NCBI RefSeq assembly: GCF_963576675.1
Contig: NC_088912.1
Location: forward strand, 55,018,395 to 55,082,394
DNA: 64,000 nucleotides
Source: Euphorbia lathyris
Lineage: Eukaryota; Streptophyta; Magnoliopsida; Malpighiales; Euphorbiaceae
Direction of reading: 5' to 3'
Shown here: piece by piece, positions 31,502 to 42,819 of the stretch
Position numbering within the stretch: position 1 is the stretch's first letter
Layout: every line of letters begins with the position of its first letter
Made by a program: the position numbers and the translations under genes
Notes under the pieces: generated by a model
Told to the model about the DNA's origin: nothing
Database searches by the model: none
Seen by the model: only the letters and a program-made list of their open reading frames with translations

Positions 31502-34216
31502 TTATTCGATAAATTCAAAATTTAATTTTCCATTTTCTGTTCTTGAGGAAATTGAATCTGCTTTCACCTTATAAGGAGTAATCAGATTCATGAAAGGAGT
31601 TCCCAAAATGACACTGTGTTGAATAGCACTAACAGAAACGAACCAAGTTTTTAGGAGAATATCATTATTTAAAATCGAGGCTTCCGTTTTTGAATCAACA
31701 ATCAATTTGGAATTATTTGAAGCAGAAAGCCTTTCATTTGTTTTCTCTAAAAACTCTTTTGGAACAATTCCTGATTTTATACAATTTAAATCAGCACCAG
31801 TGTCAAAAAGTGCGATAGTATCGATTTGGAAATCTTTTGAAAAAACAAGAGTTATTTTGATAACATATTTTCGGGTAGTAATTTCCCGTAAAACAAAGAG
31901 AAAATCAGTTGGAATCTTTTCAACATTTTGAACATTTTGAATTTCATGGGAAGAGGTTTGGCCAATCTCAGTTTCTTCAGGAAAATCAGAAGAATCAGAG
32001 GTATCTTGAAGAAGTTTCAAAATTAATTCAGAATCCTTTCTTTGCTTTTCTTTAAGTTCTCTAAGCTCAGATTTTATTTCCTTAATTTCCTTTTGTAGTT
32101 CTTGAATGCTTGTTTTTTCATTTAAGATGGGTTTTTTCCTTTTATTTAGAATTTTGGTGAGATCGTAGGCTCCTTTACTGGTATTGGGTAAAATGGAAGT
32201 TTTCTCTACCTTTTTATCTTCTTTTCTCTCTTCTTGGTTGTCTAAGGATCTTAAAAGTTTATTTAAAAATTCTCTTTTGAGTTCTGGGTCTCCTATATTG
32301 TTGATGATATCTAAAGTTGTACTTTGTTCCCTAGTTAAAACATTAATTTCAAAAGAGCTCGTAGAGCTAGTTGCAACGATTTCATCTAATTGAAGGTCTT
32401 GGTTGTTTTCAGAGGATATTGAAGAAAGGTTTTCAGAATCAGAACTAGAGGTATCGGAAGAGGAATCAAGAAGTAGATTGGAGATTTTGTTAGTTATTTC
32501 ATCATCTAGTTGTAGTTCATGTAGTTTTTTATTGAATTTACAGAATTTCGATGTATGTCCCTTTTTATGGCATCTATAACATGTAATATCTCTAAATTTA
32601 TTTTCTTTGTTCTTAATTTCAGTTTTCTTTTGTTTGTATTTTCTCGGTTTCCTATAGTAGGATTTTCTATAATAATCATCTTGGGACTTTTGGTATTTTT
32701 TCATGAATTTCTTGGGTTTCCTATAAGCATTTCTCCTAGAACTTTTGCTACAATTTCCTGGGCAAGTTGATGTTGAGGGTTTATTTATGTTAATATCAAA
32801 CTGATTATAAAAAGTTCCTAACTCGGATCTAGTTTTCTTAAGTTCCCATTTTAGATGTTTTTGTAATTTCATTTCTTGGCAAATTTTTAATCCTTCCTGT
32901 TGGGTTAGACTAATCAGCTCACCGTAAGTGAATTTGTTATAAGGAATTTGGTGTCCATGTGTTTCTCTAATTTTGTTTCTAACTTTCTCACCTAATTGGG
33001 TTGGTAAGCCAGCCAAAAACTTTTCTTTCCAAAAAGGTTGATTTGAGTCTTCTCTAAGCATTACTCTAGTTAAAAACGTATTTTTGTACCATTGGAAATC
33101 GCTAAGTTTTTTACACTTCAAATTTGATAAAAGTTCAGCATTTTTGTCTTTTAAATGAGAGGGATCTCCTATGAAATGAAGAGAAATTGTAAGGATTAGA
33201 GTGGCTACGGCATCTTGAATTGGGTCACCATCATCATCAAAGATTGGTTCATCATTTTCATCTATCTTAATGGCATCTAAAATTTCTTCTTGCTGTTGTT
33301 GTGTGAGATAGTAATCCCACCAACCTTTCAGTTGCCCTGAAAATCCTGCTATGAGGAGTTCAGCAACTGTCCTATCCTGGGTACCAGGTTGAGTCTTATA
33401 AGCATTGGCAGCCATGGTCATCTGTTGTAGAAGACCAAGAATTTCATACTCAGAGAGTCCATCTATGTTCCAATCATAGACAGAGGTGGCATTGAAACGA
33501 GATTGAGATAAAGGCTTGGCTGTATTGATATCAGGAGCAGGGATGATTTGTAAACGGTCTTGTGGAATCCTAGACCAATGAAGTTTATTAATTTCAGGAG
33601 TGACTTCTTGGAATTGTTCAATGAGACTTTCAGTTTCAGAGTCTTGAGTTATGACATTAACTTTGCTGGCAGAATGGGTAGGAGTATCAGGGATAATTTG
33701 AGCGGAATCTTGGTTGGAGTTGGTATTCGTAGGAGTCATCCTACTTAATTGATCACGAATGGCTTTAATGTATTCAGATTTGCTGTCTTGGATATTTTTT
33801 GAACTTTGATTTGTCATTTGATATGGTTTAAAAATGGGATTTTGGATTTTAGGTTTGGTAACGGGTTTGGAGGAATCAAAAACTATAGGTTGTTTATCAA
33901 GGTGTTTTTCTATCCTATCTAGTTGTCTTCCTATTGTATTCAAATTGGTATTCGTATAGTTATTTTGGAGGATTATATTTTTAACATTGGTTTTGTCATC
34001 ATTACTCGGTGTCTTATAGGGAATCACTTCTACCTTTTGGTTATTGTGATCTAGCCTTATACCCCTAAGTGGTGGATGAGTCGATTGAACTTTCCTGTTA
34101 TCTAACATTTCCCACTCAGGTGCCTTATTTCTAAGGGTAATTGGACTAACATAATTTCTAAAAGGATAATCAATGGAATTTTTTGAAGCATAAATTTCAA
34201 ACCAATCAAAAAACAA
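31502..34216 (-). pseudogene. Left-arm pararetrovirus capsid, zinc finger and protease region
   Basis: 904 codons open. It covers the capsid core, a CCHC zinc finger (CYRCHKKGHTSKFC) and an aspartic protease motif (ALFDTGADLNCI). Unlike the right arm it has no stop at the position matching 37362. It lacks the N-terminal capsid part and the movement protein, and a stop at 34232-34234 precedes it. Confidence 0.88.
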
Positions 34217-34401
34217 AATATGAACTTGATTTTAATTTACAAATTCATAAAATTCATTTTGAATTGCTTTTCTGGAATCCATAAAATTTTTAAAAAACCA
34301 TGATCTTTTTTCAATGTTGTTTTCTGAATAAAAGTCATCATGAAGAAGTTGTTTGTTGACATGAAATTCTCTTGAAATAACATTCAATTCATTAAAAACA
34401 T

Positions 34402-34500
34402 CGGTGTGTTCTGGTATCAGAGCCTGGGGGGTATATTTATTAGACCCCTTGGATCCGTGGGCGTGTTCTGGTATCAGAGCCTGGGGGGTATATTTATAGA
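34402..34500. repeat. Duplicated tRNA-Met primer-site segment at the centre of the inverted repeat
   Basis: TGGTATCAGAGC occurs at 34412-34423 and 34469-34480, inside a direct repeat of about 35 bp with a 57-bp period. Between them is a 40-bp piece (34440-34468) identical to the right end of the viral copy (43118-43146). The second site is the natural start of the genome; the first looks like a junction of genome end to genome start. Confidence 0.85.
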
Positions 34501-34667
34501 AAATTCGTGTTTATTTTGGAAAGATCTTTTGTAAGAATAATTTATTTTCCTGAGTGTTTTTGCCTAAGCTTGTATCTGGGTAGTAAGCCAGTGGAAAGGC
34601 TGTGAAACCTAGAAAGTGCTTTGGATTGTAAGGAAAATAATTTATTATTGCAAACAATTTTTTTAAA

Positions 34668-35552
34668 ATGGATGCCTTTTTCTGTAGAACTACCTCTACA
34701 AATTCTGTATCAACCACTTCTTCTGATTCCAAGAAAATAATAAACAGTGAAGAAATAGTAGTAGAAGATTTTCAAAAATCAATAGATAATTGGCAAATTC
34801 CAAAGAAAGAAAAGGATGAAATTTATGAAACTTCTAAAGTTCATTTTTTTAAAACAAATTTTACAATTAAGACTGAAGAAAGAGACCTTCAATTAACAAA
34901 ACCTTTTGAAACAATAAATCTACTTTCTCAACAGTCTTTGAAAAAACATCGGGATAAAATTTTTAAATATATCCATATAGGTTTAATCCAAGTCGGAATT
35001 AAGCCTTTGACCAAAGAAGGACTAGATACCTCCATTCTTGCCATCCTAAGAGATGCTAGATTCACGAACTTTGGCGATTCCCTATTAAGTTCCGTAGAGT
35101 CTAGTCTCTGTACAGGTCCAATATCTTTTGAATGTTATCCTAATTTTACTATCTCCTTAAATGATAAAAATATTTTGAAGTCTTTGGTTTTACAAATCAA
35201 AACTCACAATTATAGAATGCTTGAAGGGTCAATTCCAGTTGCTTTAATCTATAGAATTCACTATATGGCCATGATGTCCGCCTTTGCCACTAAGGTAAAA
35301 TTCCATAGCAAGAAGGGTGAAACCATCCTTCTACAAACAGACTTAACCAAGTCAAACACTGTGATACCTAGATCTATACTTTGGAAGGAAGTTACGCTTC
35401 CTGAAGAATGGATATTGGAAGGGGTAAATGAACCTCGACCAGTTAGACCATTAGTGACTCCCAAACCAAACTCTGAGTTGAAACATATAACTCAGTACCA
35501 AGATGGGAAAGTTAAACTTTCATTCCATCGACATTCTACCAGCAGTAGATAA
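34668..35552 (+). pseudogene. Pararetrovirus movement-protein part of the polyprotein
   Basis: 294 codons from an ATG about 200 bp after the primer site. Residues 60-250 look like the 30K-type movement protein of Caulimoviridae (INLLSQQSLKKHRDKIFKYI, ILRDARFTNFGDSLLSSVES, IPVALIYRIHYMAM), which would open plasmodesmata. It ends at TAA (35550-35552), but the same frame continues into the capsid region, so the stop is probably a mutation that splits the polyprotein. This part lies in the loop of the inverted repeat and has no second copy. Confidence 0.82.
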
Positions 35553-37364
35553 TCAGATAATTCCTCGGTCTCAGATACCATAGACCTAGGAAAAGTTACT
35601 AGTTTGCCATCTGTTATAAACTTGCCATACTCAAATATGGCAAGACATTCAACTTCTGAGATTCCTGATTCTATTTTAAGAGGTGTAAATTTCACCTCAG
35701 TGATACCCAGGGTAGTTTATGACAATCCTAATAGAGCAGAGAGTTCTGGAACTCAAGCTCGTATTGAGGAGACCCATAATACCCAAAACCAACATAATCA
35801 ACCTCACATTCCTGAAATGGACTTACCTACAAGCCCAACGTTTTCAGCTGTCACGGAAAATGTTTTTAATGAATTGAATGTTATTTCAAGAGAATTTCAT
35901 GTCAACAAACAACTTCTTCATGATGACTTTTATTCAGAAAACAACATTGAAAAAAGATCATGGTTTTTTAAAAAATTTATGGATTCCAGAAAAGCAATTC
36001 AAAATGAATTTTATGAATTTGTAAATCAAAATCAAGTTCATATTTTGTTTTTTGATTGGTTTGAAATTTATGCTTCAAAAAATTCCATTGATTATCCTTT
36101 TAGAAATTATGTTAGTCCAATTACCCTTAGAAATAAGGCACCTGAGTGGGAAATGTTAGATAACAGGAAAGTTCAATCGACTCATCCACCACTTAGGGGT
36201 ATAAGGCTAGATCACAATAACCAAAAGGTAGAAGCGATTCCGTATAAGACACCGAGTAATGATGACAAAACCAATTTTAAAAATATAATCCTCCAAAATA
36301 ACTATACGAATACCAATTTGAATACAATAGGAAGACAACTAGATAGGATAGAAAAACACCTTGATAAACAACCTATAGTTTTTGATTCCTCCAAACCCGT
36401 TACCAAACCTAAAATCCAAAATCCCATTTTTAAACCATATCAAATGACAAATCAAAGTTCAAAAAATATCCAAGACAGCAAATCTGAATACATTAAAGCC
36501 ATTCGTGATCAATTAAGTAGGATGACTCCTACGAATACCAACTCCAACCAAGATTCCGCTCAAATTATCCCTGATACTCCTACCCATTCGGCCAGCAAAG
36601 TTAATGTCATAACTCAAGACTCTGAAACTGAAAGTCTCATTGAACAATTCCAAGAAGTCACTCCTGAAATTAATAAACTTCATTGGTCTAGGATTCCACA
36701 AGACCGTTTACAAATCATCCCTGCTCCTGATATCAATACAGCCAAGCCTTTATCTCAATCTCGTTTCAATGCCACCTCTGTCTATGATTGGAACATAGAT
36801 GGACTCTCTGAGTATGAAATTCTTGGTCTTCTACAACAGATGACCATGGCTGCCAATGCTTATAAGACTCAACCTGGTACCCAGGATAGGACAGTTGCGG
36901 AACTCCTCATAGCAGGATTTTCAGGGCAACTGAAAGGTTGGTGGGATTACTATCTCACACAACAACAGCAAGAAGAAATTTTAGATGCCATTAAGATAGA
37001 TGAAAATGATGAACCAATCTTTGATGATGATGGTGACCCAATTCAAGATGCCGTAGCCACTCTAATCCTTACAATTTCTCTTCATTTCATAGGAGATCCC
37101 TCTCATTTAAAAGACAAAAATGCTGAACTTTTATCAAATTTGAAGTGTAAAAAACTTAGCGATTTCCAATGGTACAAAAATACATTTTTAACTAGAGTAA
37201 TGCTTAGAGAAGACTCAAATCAACCTTTTTGGAAAGAAAAGTTTTTGGCTGGCTTACCAACCCAATTAGATGAGAAAGTTAGAAACAAAATTAGAGAAAC
37301 ACATGGACACCAAATTCCTTATAACAAATTCACTTACGGTGAGCTGATTAGTCTAACCCAATAG
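35553..37364 (+). pseudogene. Pararetrovirus capsid region of the polyprotein
   Basis: Open from the stop at 35552 to TAG at 37362-37364, in the movement-protein frame. The first internal Met is at 35604. The capsid core is suggested by the later part (LKGWWDYYLTQQQQEEILDA, LKCKKLSDFQWYKNTFL, FTYGELISLTQ). From 35860 onward it is the right arm of the inverted repeat. The terminating TAG is a Gln codon in the left arm, so it arose after duplication. Confidence 0.82.
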
Positions 37365-38759
37365 GAAGGATTAAAAATTTGCCAAGAAATGAAATTACAA
37401 AAACATCTAAAATGGGAACTTAAGAAAACTAGATCCGAGTTAGGAACTTTTTGTAATCAGTTTGATATTAACATAAATAAACCCTCAACATCAACTTGCC
37501 CAGGAAATTGTAGCAAAAGTTCTAGGAGAAATGCTTATAGGAAACCCAAGAAATTCATGAAAAAATACCAAAAGTCCCAAGATGATTATTATAGAAAATC
37601 CTACTATAGGAAACCGAGAAAATACAAACAAAAGAAAACTGAAATTAAGAACAAAGAAAATAAATTTAGAGATATTACATGTTATAGATGCCATAAAAAG
37701 GGACATACATCGAAATTCTGTAAATTCAATAAAAAACTACATGAACTACAACTAGATGATGAAATAACTAACAAAATCTCCAATCTACTTCTTGATTCCT
37801 CTTCCGATACCTCTAGTTCTGATTCTGAAAACCTTTCTTCAATATCCTCTGAAAACAACCAAGACCTTCAATTAGATGAAATCGTTGCAACTAGCTCTAC
37901 GAGCTCTTTTGAAATTAATGTTTTAACTAGGGAACAAAGTACAACTTTAGATATCATCAACAATATAGGAGACCCAGAACTCAAAAGAGAATTTTTAAAT
38001 AAACTTTTAAGATCCTTAGACAACCAAGAAGAGAGAAAAGAAGATAAAAAGGTAGAGAAAACTTCCATTTTACCCAATACCAGTAAAGGAGCCTACGATC
38101 TCACCAAAATTCTAAATAAAAGGAAAAAACCCATCTTAAATGAAAAAACAAGCATTCAAGAACTACAAAAGGAAATTAAGGAAATAAAATCTGAGCTTAG
38201 AGAACTTAAAGAAAAGCAAAGAAAGGATTCTGAATTAATTTTGAAACTTCTTCAAGATACCTCTGATTCTTCTGATTTTCCTGAAGAAACTGAGATTGGC
38301 CAAACCTCTTCCCATGAAATTCAAAATGTTCAAAATGTTGAAAAGATTCCAACTAATTTTCTCTTTGTTTTACGGGAAATTACTACCCGAAAATATGTTA
38401 TCAAAATAACTCTTGTTTTTTCAAAAGATTTCCAAATCGATACTATCGCACTTTTTGACACTGGTGCTGATTTAAATTGTATAAAATCAGGAATTGTTCC
38501 AAAAGAGTTTTTAGAGAAAACAAATGAAAGGCTTTCTGCTTCAAATAATTCCAAATTGATTGTTGATTCAAAAACGGAAGCCTCGATTTTAAATAATGAT
38601 ATTCTCCTAAAAACTTGGTTCGTTTCTGTTAGTGCTATTCAACACAGTGTCATTTTGGGAACTCCTTTCATGAATCTGATTACTCCTTATAAGGTGAAAG
38701 CAGATTCAATTTCCTCAAGAACAGAAAATGGAAAATTAAATTTTGAATTTATCGAATAA
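37365..38759 (+). pseudogene. Pararetrovirus zinc finger and aspartic protease region
   Basis: Same frame. A basic region is followed by the nucleic-acid-binding CCHC finger CYRCHKKGHTSKFC near 37680-37720 and a Ser/Asp-rich acidic linker. A coiled coil follows (IQELQKEIKEIKSELRELKE), then the protease active site ALFDTGADLNC near 38450. It ends at TAA 38757-38759, which both arms share. The protease would process the polyprotein; here it is separated from its upstream and downstream parts by stops. Confidence 0.85.
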
Positions 38760-39893
38760 CCTCAAACGAGGAATCTCGATTTAATCAAAGCTTGTTCGAT
38801 TCATGAAAATTCCTTAAATGTTTTAATCAAAGGGAAAACTTATCATCTTCAATCTCTCCAAAAAGATGTTGTTTTCAAACGGTTTGAAGAACAGATAAAT
38901 AATCCTTCAATCCAACAGAAAATTTCTGAATTTCAAAACTTGATTGAAAAAGAAATTTGTTCTGATCTTCCAACTGCCTTTTGGGACAGAAAACAACATA
39001 TTGTTGACTTGCCTTACGAAATTGATTTTGATGAGAAACAAATTCCAACCAAGGCTAGGCCAATTCAAATGAACCAAGAACTTGAGCAATACTGTAGAAA
39101 AGAAATTCAGGAATTAGAACAAAAGGGTCTAATTTCAAAATCAAGGTCCCCTTGGAGTTGTGCTGCATTTTATGTCAATAAAAATTCTGAAATAGAGAGA
39201 GGAACGCCTAGGTTAGTAATAAATTACAAACCTTTGAATAAGGCGTTGAGATGGATTAGGTACCCTATTCCAAATAAAAAAGATCTTTTGCAAAAACTTC
39301 ATTCTGCTTATGTTTTTTCGAAATTTGACATGAAATCAGGATTTTGGCAAATTCAAATTTCAAAATCTCATAGGTACAAAACTGCTTTTACTGTTCCTTT
39401 TGGTCAGTATGAGTGGAATGTAATGCCTTTTGGTTTGAAAAATGCCCCTTCTGAATTCCAAAGAATTATGAATGACATTTTCAATGATTATTCAAAATTA
39501 TGTATTGTGTACATCGATGATGTTTTGGTCTTTTCAAATTCTATTCAAGAACATTTCAAACACCTTAAAACCTTTTTCTATGTTGTTAAGAAAAATGGTT
39601 TGGTTGTGTCGAAATCGAAAATTTCCTTGTTCCAAACTCGCATCAGGTTCTTAGGACACTACATATCCAAAGGAACTATCACACCAATTGAACGATCCCT
39701 TCAATTTGCACAAAAATTTCCCGATAGGATTCTTGATAAAAATCAATTACAGAGGTTTTTAGGAAGCCTTAATTATGTTCTTGATTTTTGTCCCAATATC
39801 AACAGAATGGCTAAGCCATTACATGATAGACTCAAGAAGAATCCTGTCCCATGGACTAAAGAGCATACTGCTCTTGTTAGAAAAATCAAATAA
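38760..39893 (+). pseudogene. Pararetrovirus reverse transcriptase region
   Basis: In frame with the protease part; first Met at 38940. RT motifs in order: LVINYKPLNKAL, FSKFDMKSGFWQIQI, MPFGLKNAPSEFQRIMNDIF, active site CIVYIDDVLVFS, then FLGHYISKGTITP. It ends at TAA 39891-39893, shared by both arms. Catalytic residues are intact within this segment. Confidence 0.88.
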
Positions 39894-40349
39894 CAGGTCT
39901 TAGAGATTCCTTGTCTTCATCTAGCTGATCCTTCCCTACCTAAGGTTGTAGAAACAGATGCCTCTGACCTAGGTTATGGTGGAATTCTTAAACAACTTTC
40001 CAAGGGTAAAGAACACATAGTTCAATACACCTCTGGACATTGGAATGAATGCCAAAGAAATTACTCAACAATTAAAAAAGAAATTTTGAGTATTGTTTTA
40101 TGTATAAACAAATTTCAAAGTGATTTACTAAATCAAAAATTTCTTTTAAGAATTGATTGCAAAAGTGCAAAAGAAGTTTTACAAAAGGATGTTAAAAACC
40201 TTGCATCAAAACAGATTTTTGCACGTTGGCAAGCAATTTTAAGCATTTATGATTTTGATATTGAGTTTATAAAAGGAGATACAAATTCTATTCCTGACTT
40301 CCTAACCCGTGAATTCCTTCAAAATTCCAGCCATGCCGAAGAAAAATAA
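39894..40349 (+). pseudogene. Pararetrovirus RNase H region
   Basis: Continues the polyprotein frame after the stop at 39893. Contains ETDASDLGYGGILKQL, YTSGHWNECQRNYSTIKKE and LLRIDCKSAKEVL, the Ribonuclease H fold of reverse-transcribing viruses. The natural polyprotein end is TAA at 40347-40349, overlapping the next ORF by about 40 bp. Confidence 0.85.
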
Positions 40350-41847
40350 AGGAAAAGAAATCACTGGGAGAGATTCCACAATCGCTGGGAGAGATTCCAA
40401 CAAAAATTCTGATGAAGATTCAAAAATAAAAACATGGAGAGATGCCGCTGTAAAGAAAGAATCAACTCTTCAAGATACCAACCAATCAGGTTTGGACCCT
40501 AAAATCCAAAAATGGTTGGCAGAAACATTTGCAAAATCCCCAGAGCTTCAACAAGCTCTAGTCAAGTATCAGACTCCAAAAGAAGAGATTCCAATTGTTC
40601 AAAAACCTGAGAAAGGAGAATCTTCTTCAACAAAAGCCCTTTCTCATGAAATTTCTAAAAATGTTTTAAGTTCCCAAATCTCAACTTCCCAAAAATATTT
40701 TCATGATACCCAAAAAACAATCTCCAATTCCAATTTTCAAAATTCCCAAGTGGCTTTCACACATGTTGTCCCTTCTCCAATTCCTTCAACTTTTCCAAGT
40801 GATTTCATTATCAAGAATTCATTTCAAAATGTTCTTTCTGTAGAAAAAGGCTTTTATCATGAAGATCCTCAAGTTTCAATTGAAAAAGCTTTTGGTAAAA
40901 ATTGGTTTTTCAAATCATGGGACTTAAACAAGACTTCACGATATTATGAAATGATTCTTACTGTCACAAATTCTGCTTCTTTCAAACACTTTTACTGGAA
41001 ATCTGAACACTCAGACCCAGCATATTCCACAATAAAAATTCACAAGGTTATTTCTCCGATAGACTGGAAACATCCACTGTCTGAACCTGTGTATTTTCCT
41101 GTGGAATACAAGGAAGAAGAATTTTCTGAGACTCCTTTTAATTACTGGGAATACCAACAGGCCTGGTGGAATGCCCTCCTGATTAATAATGTTGGGAGAA
41201 AACATTCTTGGCTTATCTTTTTTGATACCGCTTGTGATCCAGAAAAATTTCCTCTTTGGTTCCAACAATGGTGGGAGCATTGGGGGTGCGTTGAGCAAAT
41301 CCTCCAAGACAGAATTCTTACTTGTTACAAAAAATTTAAGGCGGGTTACAAACCCACTGAGGAGGAAAAAAGGTTCTCTCCCTTGGCTTTATTTTGTATG
41401 AAATTTTACTTTGCTTGGGTAGGTGCTTCGAAGGTACAATATGCAGAAAATTATAGAAATTCACTGATTCAAAGGAGATTTCTAGTAAGATGGTGGGACA
41501 AATTCAAGATTCCTCCTAGTCTCACTGTTGAGAAAATGGATATATGGTTGAAAAATCCTACTAGAAAATCTAGAGAAATACAGTTCACCGAGAATCGATT
41601 CCTTCCACTTTCCAAACAAATACCTGAAAAAACCATTTCTTTGGGACAAGCACAATTTTTGGCCGAGAAATCTCACTTAGCCTCAAAATTAGCTGCAGCA
41701 AAATCCCCTGAAGAGATGACTACTTTGTTCAGAAAATACCTTCCCCAATCCCAGTCAGACTCGGACCAGGATGAACCAGCAATTAACTTGAGTGATAATG
41801 ATTCCGACTATGATCACTTTAGCATGTTTGGTAATTCTGGTTTCTAA
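40309..41847 (+). CDS. Pararetrovirus downstream ORF of unknown function
   Basis: 512 residues with no stop, overlapping the end of the polyprotein in another frame. A second Met at 40333 (MPKKNKGKEI) is the likelier start because it begins a Lys-rich N-terminus. Residues 1-170 are Ser/Thr/Lys-rich and look disordered. Residues 180-430 form a Trp/aromatic-rich block (YYEMILTVTNSASFKHFYWK, FNYWEYQQAWWNALL, FPLWFQQWWEHWG) that may be a folded domain. The tail is acidic (DSDQDEPAINLSDNDSDYD). I recognise no enzymatic motif. By position it matches the second ORF of florendoviruses, which has no assigned role as far as I know. Confidence 0.75.
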   Translation: MNSFKIPAMPKKNKGKEITGRDSTIAGRDSNKNSDEDSKIKTWRDAAVKKESTLQDTNQSGLDPKIQKWLAETFAKSPELQQALVKYQTPKEEIPIVQKPEKGESSSTKALSHEISKNVLSSQISTSQKYFHDTQKTISNSNFQNSQVAFTHVVPSPIPSTFPSDFIIKNSFQNVLSVEKGFYHEDPQVSIEKAFGKNWFFKSWDLNKTSRYYEMILTVTNSASFKHFYWKSEHSDPAYSTIKIHKVISPIDWKHPLSEPVYFPVEYKEEEFSETPFNYWEYQQAWWNALLINNVGRKHSWLIFFDTACDPEKFPLWFQQWWEHWGCVEQILQDRILTCYKKFKAGYKPTEEEKRFSPLALFCMKFYFAWVGASKVQYAENYRNSLIQRRFLVRWWDKFKIPPSLTVEKMDIWLKNPTRKSREIQFTENRFLPLSKQIPEKTISLGQAQFLAEKSHLASKLAAAKSPEEMTTLFRKYLPQSQSDSDQDEPAINLSDNDSDYDHFSMFGNSGF

Positions 41848-41929
41848 AAAAAAACAAAAAAAAAGAGAAAAGATCTCGCTAAGTTACCTTAAATGGTACT
41901 TAGGCAAAAATTAAGGGACAATTACTCCC

Positions 41930-42062
41930 CAAAAATCCAAATTTTGAAGATTGCAAATTTCGAGATTGCAAATTCTGAAGATTCCAAGATTGCAGATTTT
42001 GAAGATTCCAAGATTGCAGATTTTGAAGATTGAAGATTTTTGAAGATTCCAGTAAGCAACAT
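41930..42062. repeat. Short tandem repeats downstream of the last viral ORF
   Basis: About four to five imperfect copies of a 19-26 bp unit (GAAGATTCCAAGATTGCAGA). They lie upstream of the viral promoter and could be promoter or enhancer spacing, but nothing shows a function. Confidence 0.7.
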
Positions 42063-42212
42063 TTGAAGACTCCAGAAAACTGTGTTCTAATGAAACTATT
42101 TGAAGATTCCAATCTTTGTTCAACACGTGACCACCGACAATTTTGCAGACAGACATTGCAGCTGGCATGTGGATATACTGTACCAGTACTATTCACAAAG
42201 ACAAAATTGCCC

Positions 42213-42320
42213 TTGGTTACTATTCATGATTCCAAAAATACCCCTGGTTACTATTTATGATTCCAAAAATGCCCTTTGATTTGCCTATATAAGGAGGTAC
42301 CCTCCAACACTACACCCCAT
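42213..42320 (+). promoter_or_regulatory. Pararetrovirus promoter with TATA box
   Basis: TATATAAGGAGG starts at 42286, resembling the TATA region of caulimovirid genomic-RNA promoters; transcription would start near 42318. A near-duplicate of about 31 bp (GGTTACTATT, ATGATTCCAAAAAT) lies at 42216-42272. The promoter points right, away from the viral genes of this single linear copy, so genomic RNA would require a circle or tandem copy. Confidence 0.65.
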
Positions 42321-42668
42321 CCATTTCATACATCCATTCTACTCTCCATACACCTTCTCTCTCCTTCCAACACTTTCAACCAACTCTCTCTCTTCTCTCC
42401 ATCATCTCTTACACTTCCATTACTACCTTCTCATCCATCCATACCTTCTACCTTCATCCATATACACACTATCTTCTACCTTCATCCATATACACACCAC
42501 CTTCCTCTTTCATCCATACACACCACATTTCCTACCCCCAACCTTAAATTTCTCTCTTGTAATCAATTTCAAGAATAATTTGTAATTCCTTTTACGAAGA
42601 AAGTTGTATCTCCAGTTTTTGATTCCAAATTTGTAAGTTTTTGATGGTTGGCTACGCCACCTACTTTT

Positions 42669-42674
42669 AATAAA
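42669..42674 (+). terminator. Pararetrovirus poly(A) signal
   Basis: AATAAA about 350 bp after the predicted start site. This arrangement gives terminally redundant genomic RNA in caulimovirids. Confidence 0.6.
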
Positions 42675-42819
42675 TTTCATATTTCAAGTTTATTTATCTA
42701 GATCCTTTCAAATTTTGTGGGATCCCTTACAAAAGTATGCAAGCTTATGGTCCATGATCATAAGTAGACAGAAACTGGGGGACGCTCAAGTTTGAAAGTT
42801 ACTATTTTGTTTATTTCAT

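Larger units (their letters stand above)
28876..34401 (-). mobile_element. Endogenous pararetrovirus, inverted partial copy (left arm)
   Basis: 5,526 bp that are the reverse complement of 35860-41385 with no net length change and only about ten differences noticed. It covers the capsid region through the first two thirds of the last ORF. It is cut at both ends: at 34401 it meets a duplicated primer-site segment, and at 28876 it meets an Athila LTR. In-frame stops at 34232-34234 (unique to this copy), 31502-31504 and 30368-30370 (both shared with the other copy) break the polyprotein. Confidence 0.92.

Noticed and set aside
31707..33748. Plus-strand small ORFs over the left viral arm
   Set aside because: Mirror-strand shadows; the same ones reappear inverted over the right arm.
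42301..42560. CT-rich repeats as a protein-coding region
   Set aside because: The CCATCCAT/CTCTCC-rich stretch lies directly after the TATA box and is better read as the viral leader; the 100-codon frame is low-complexity.
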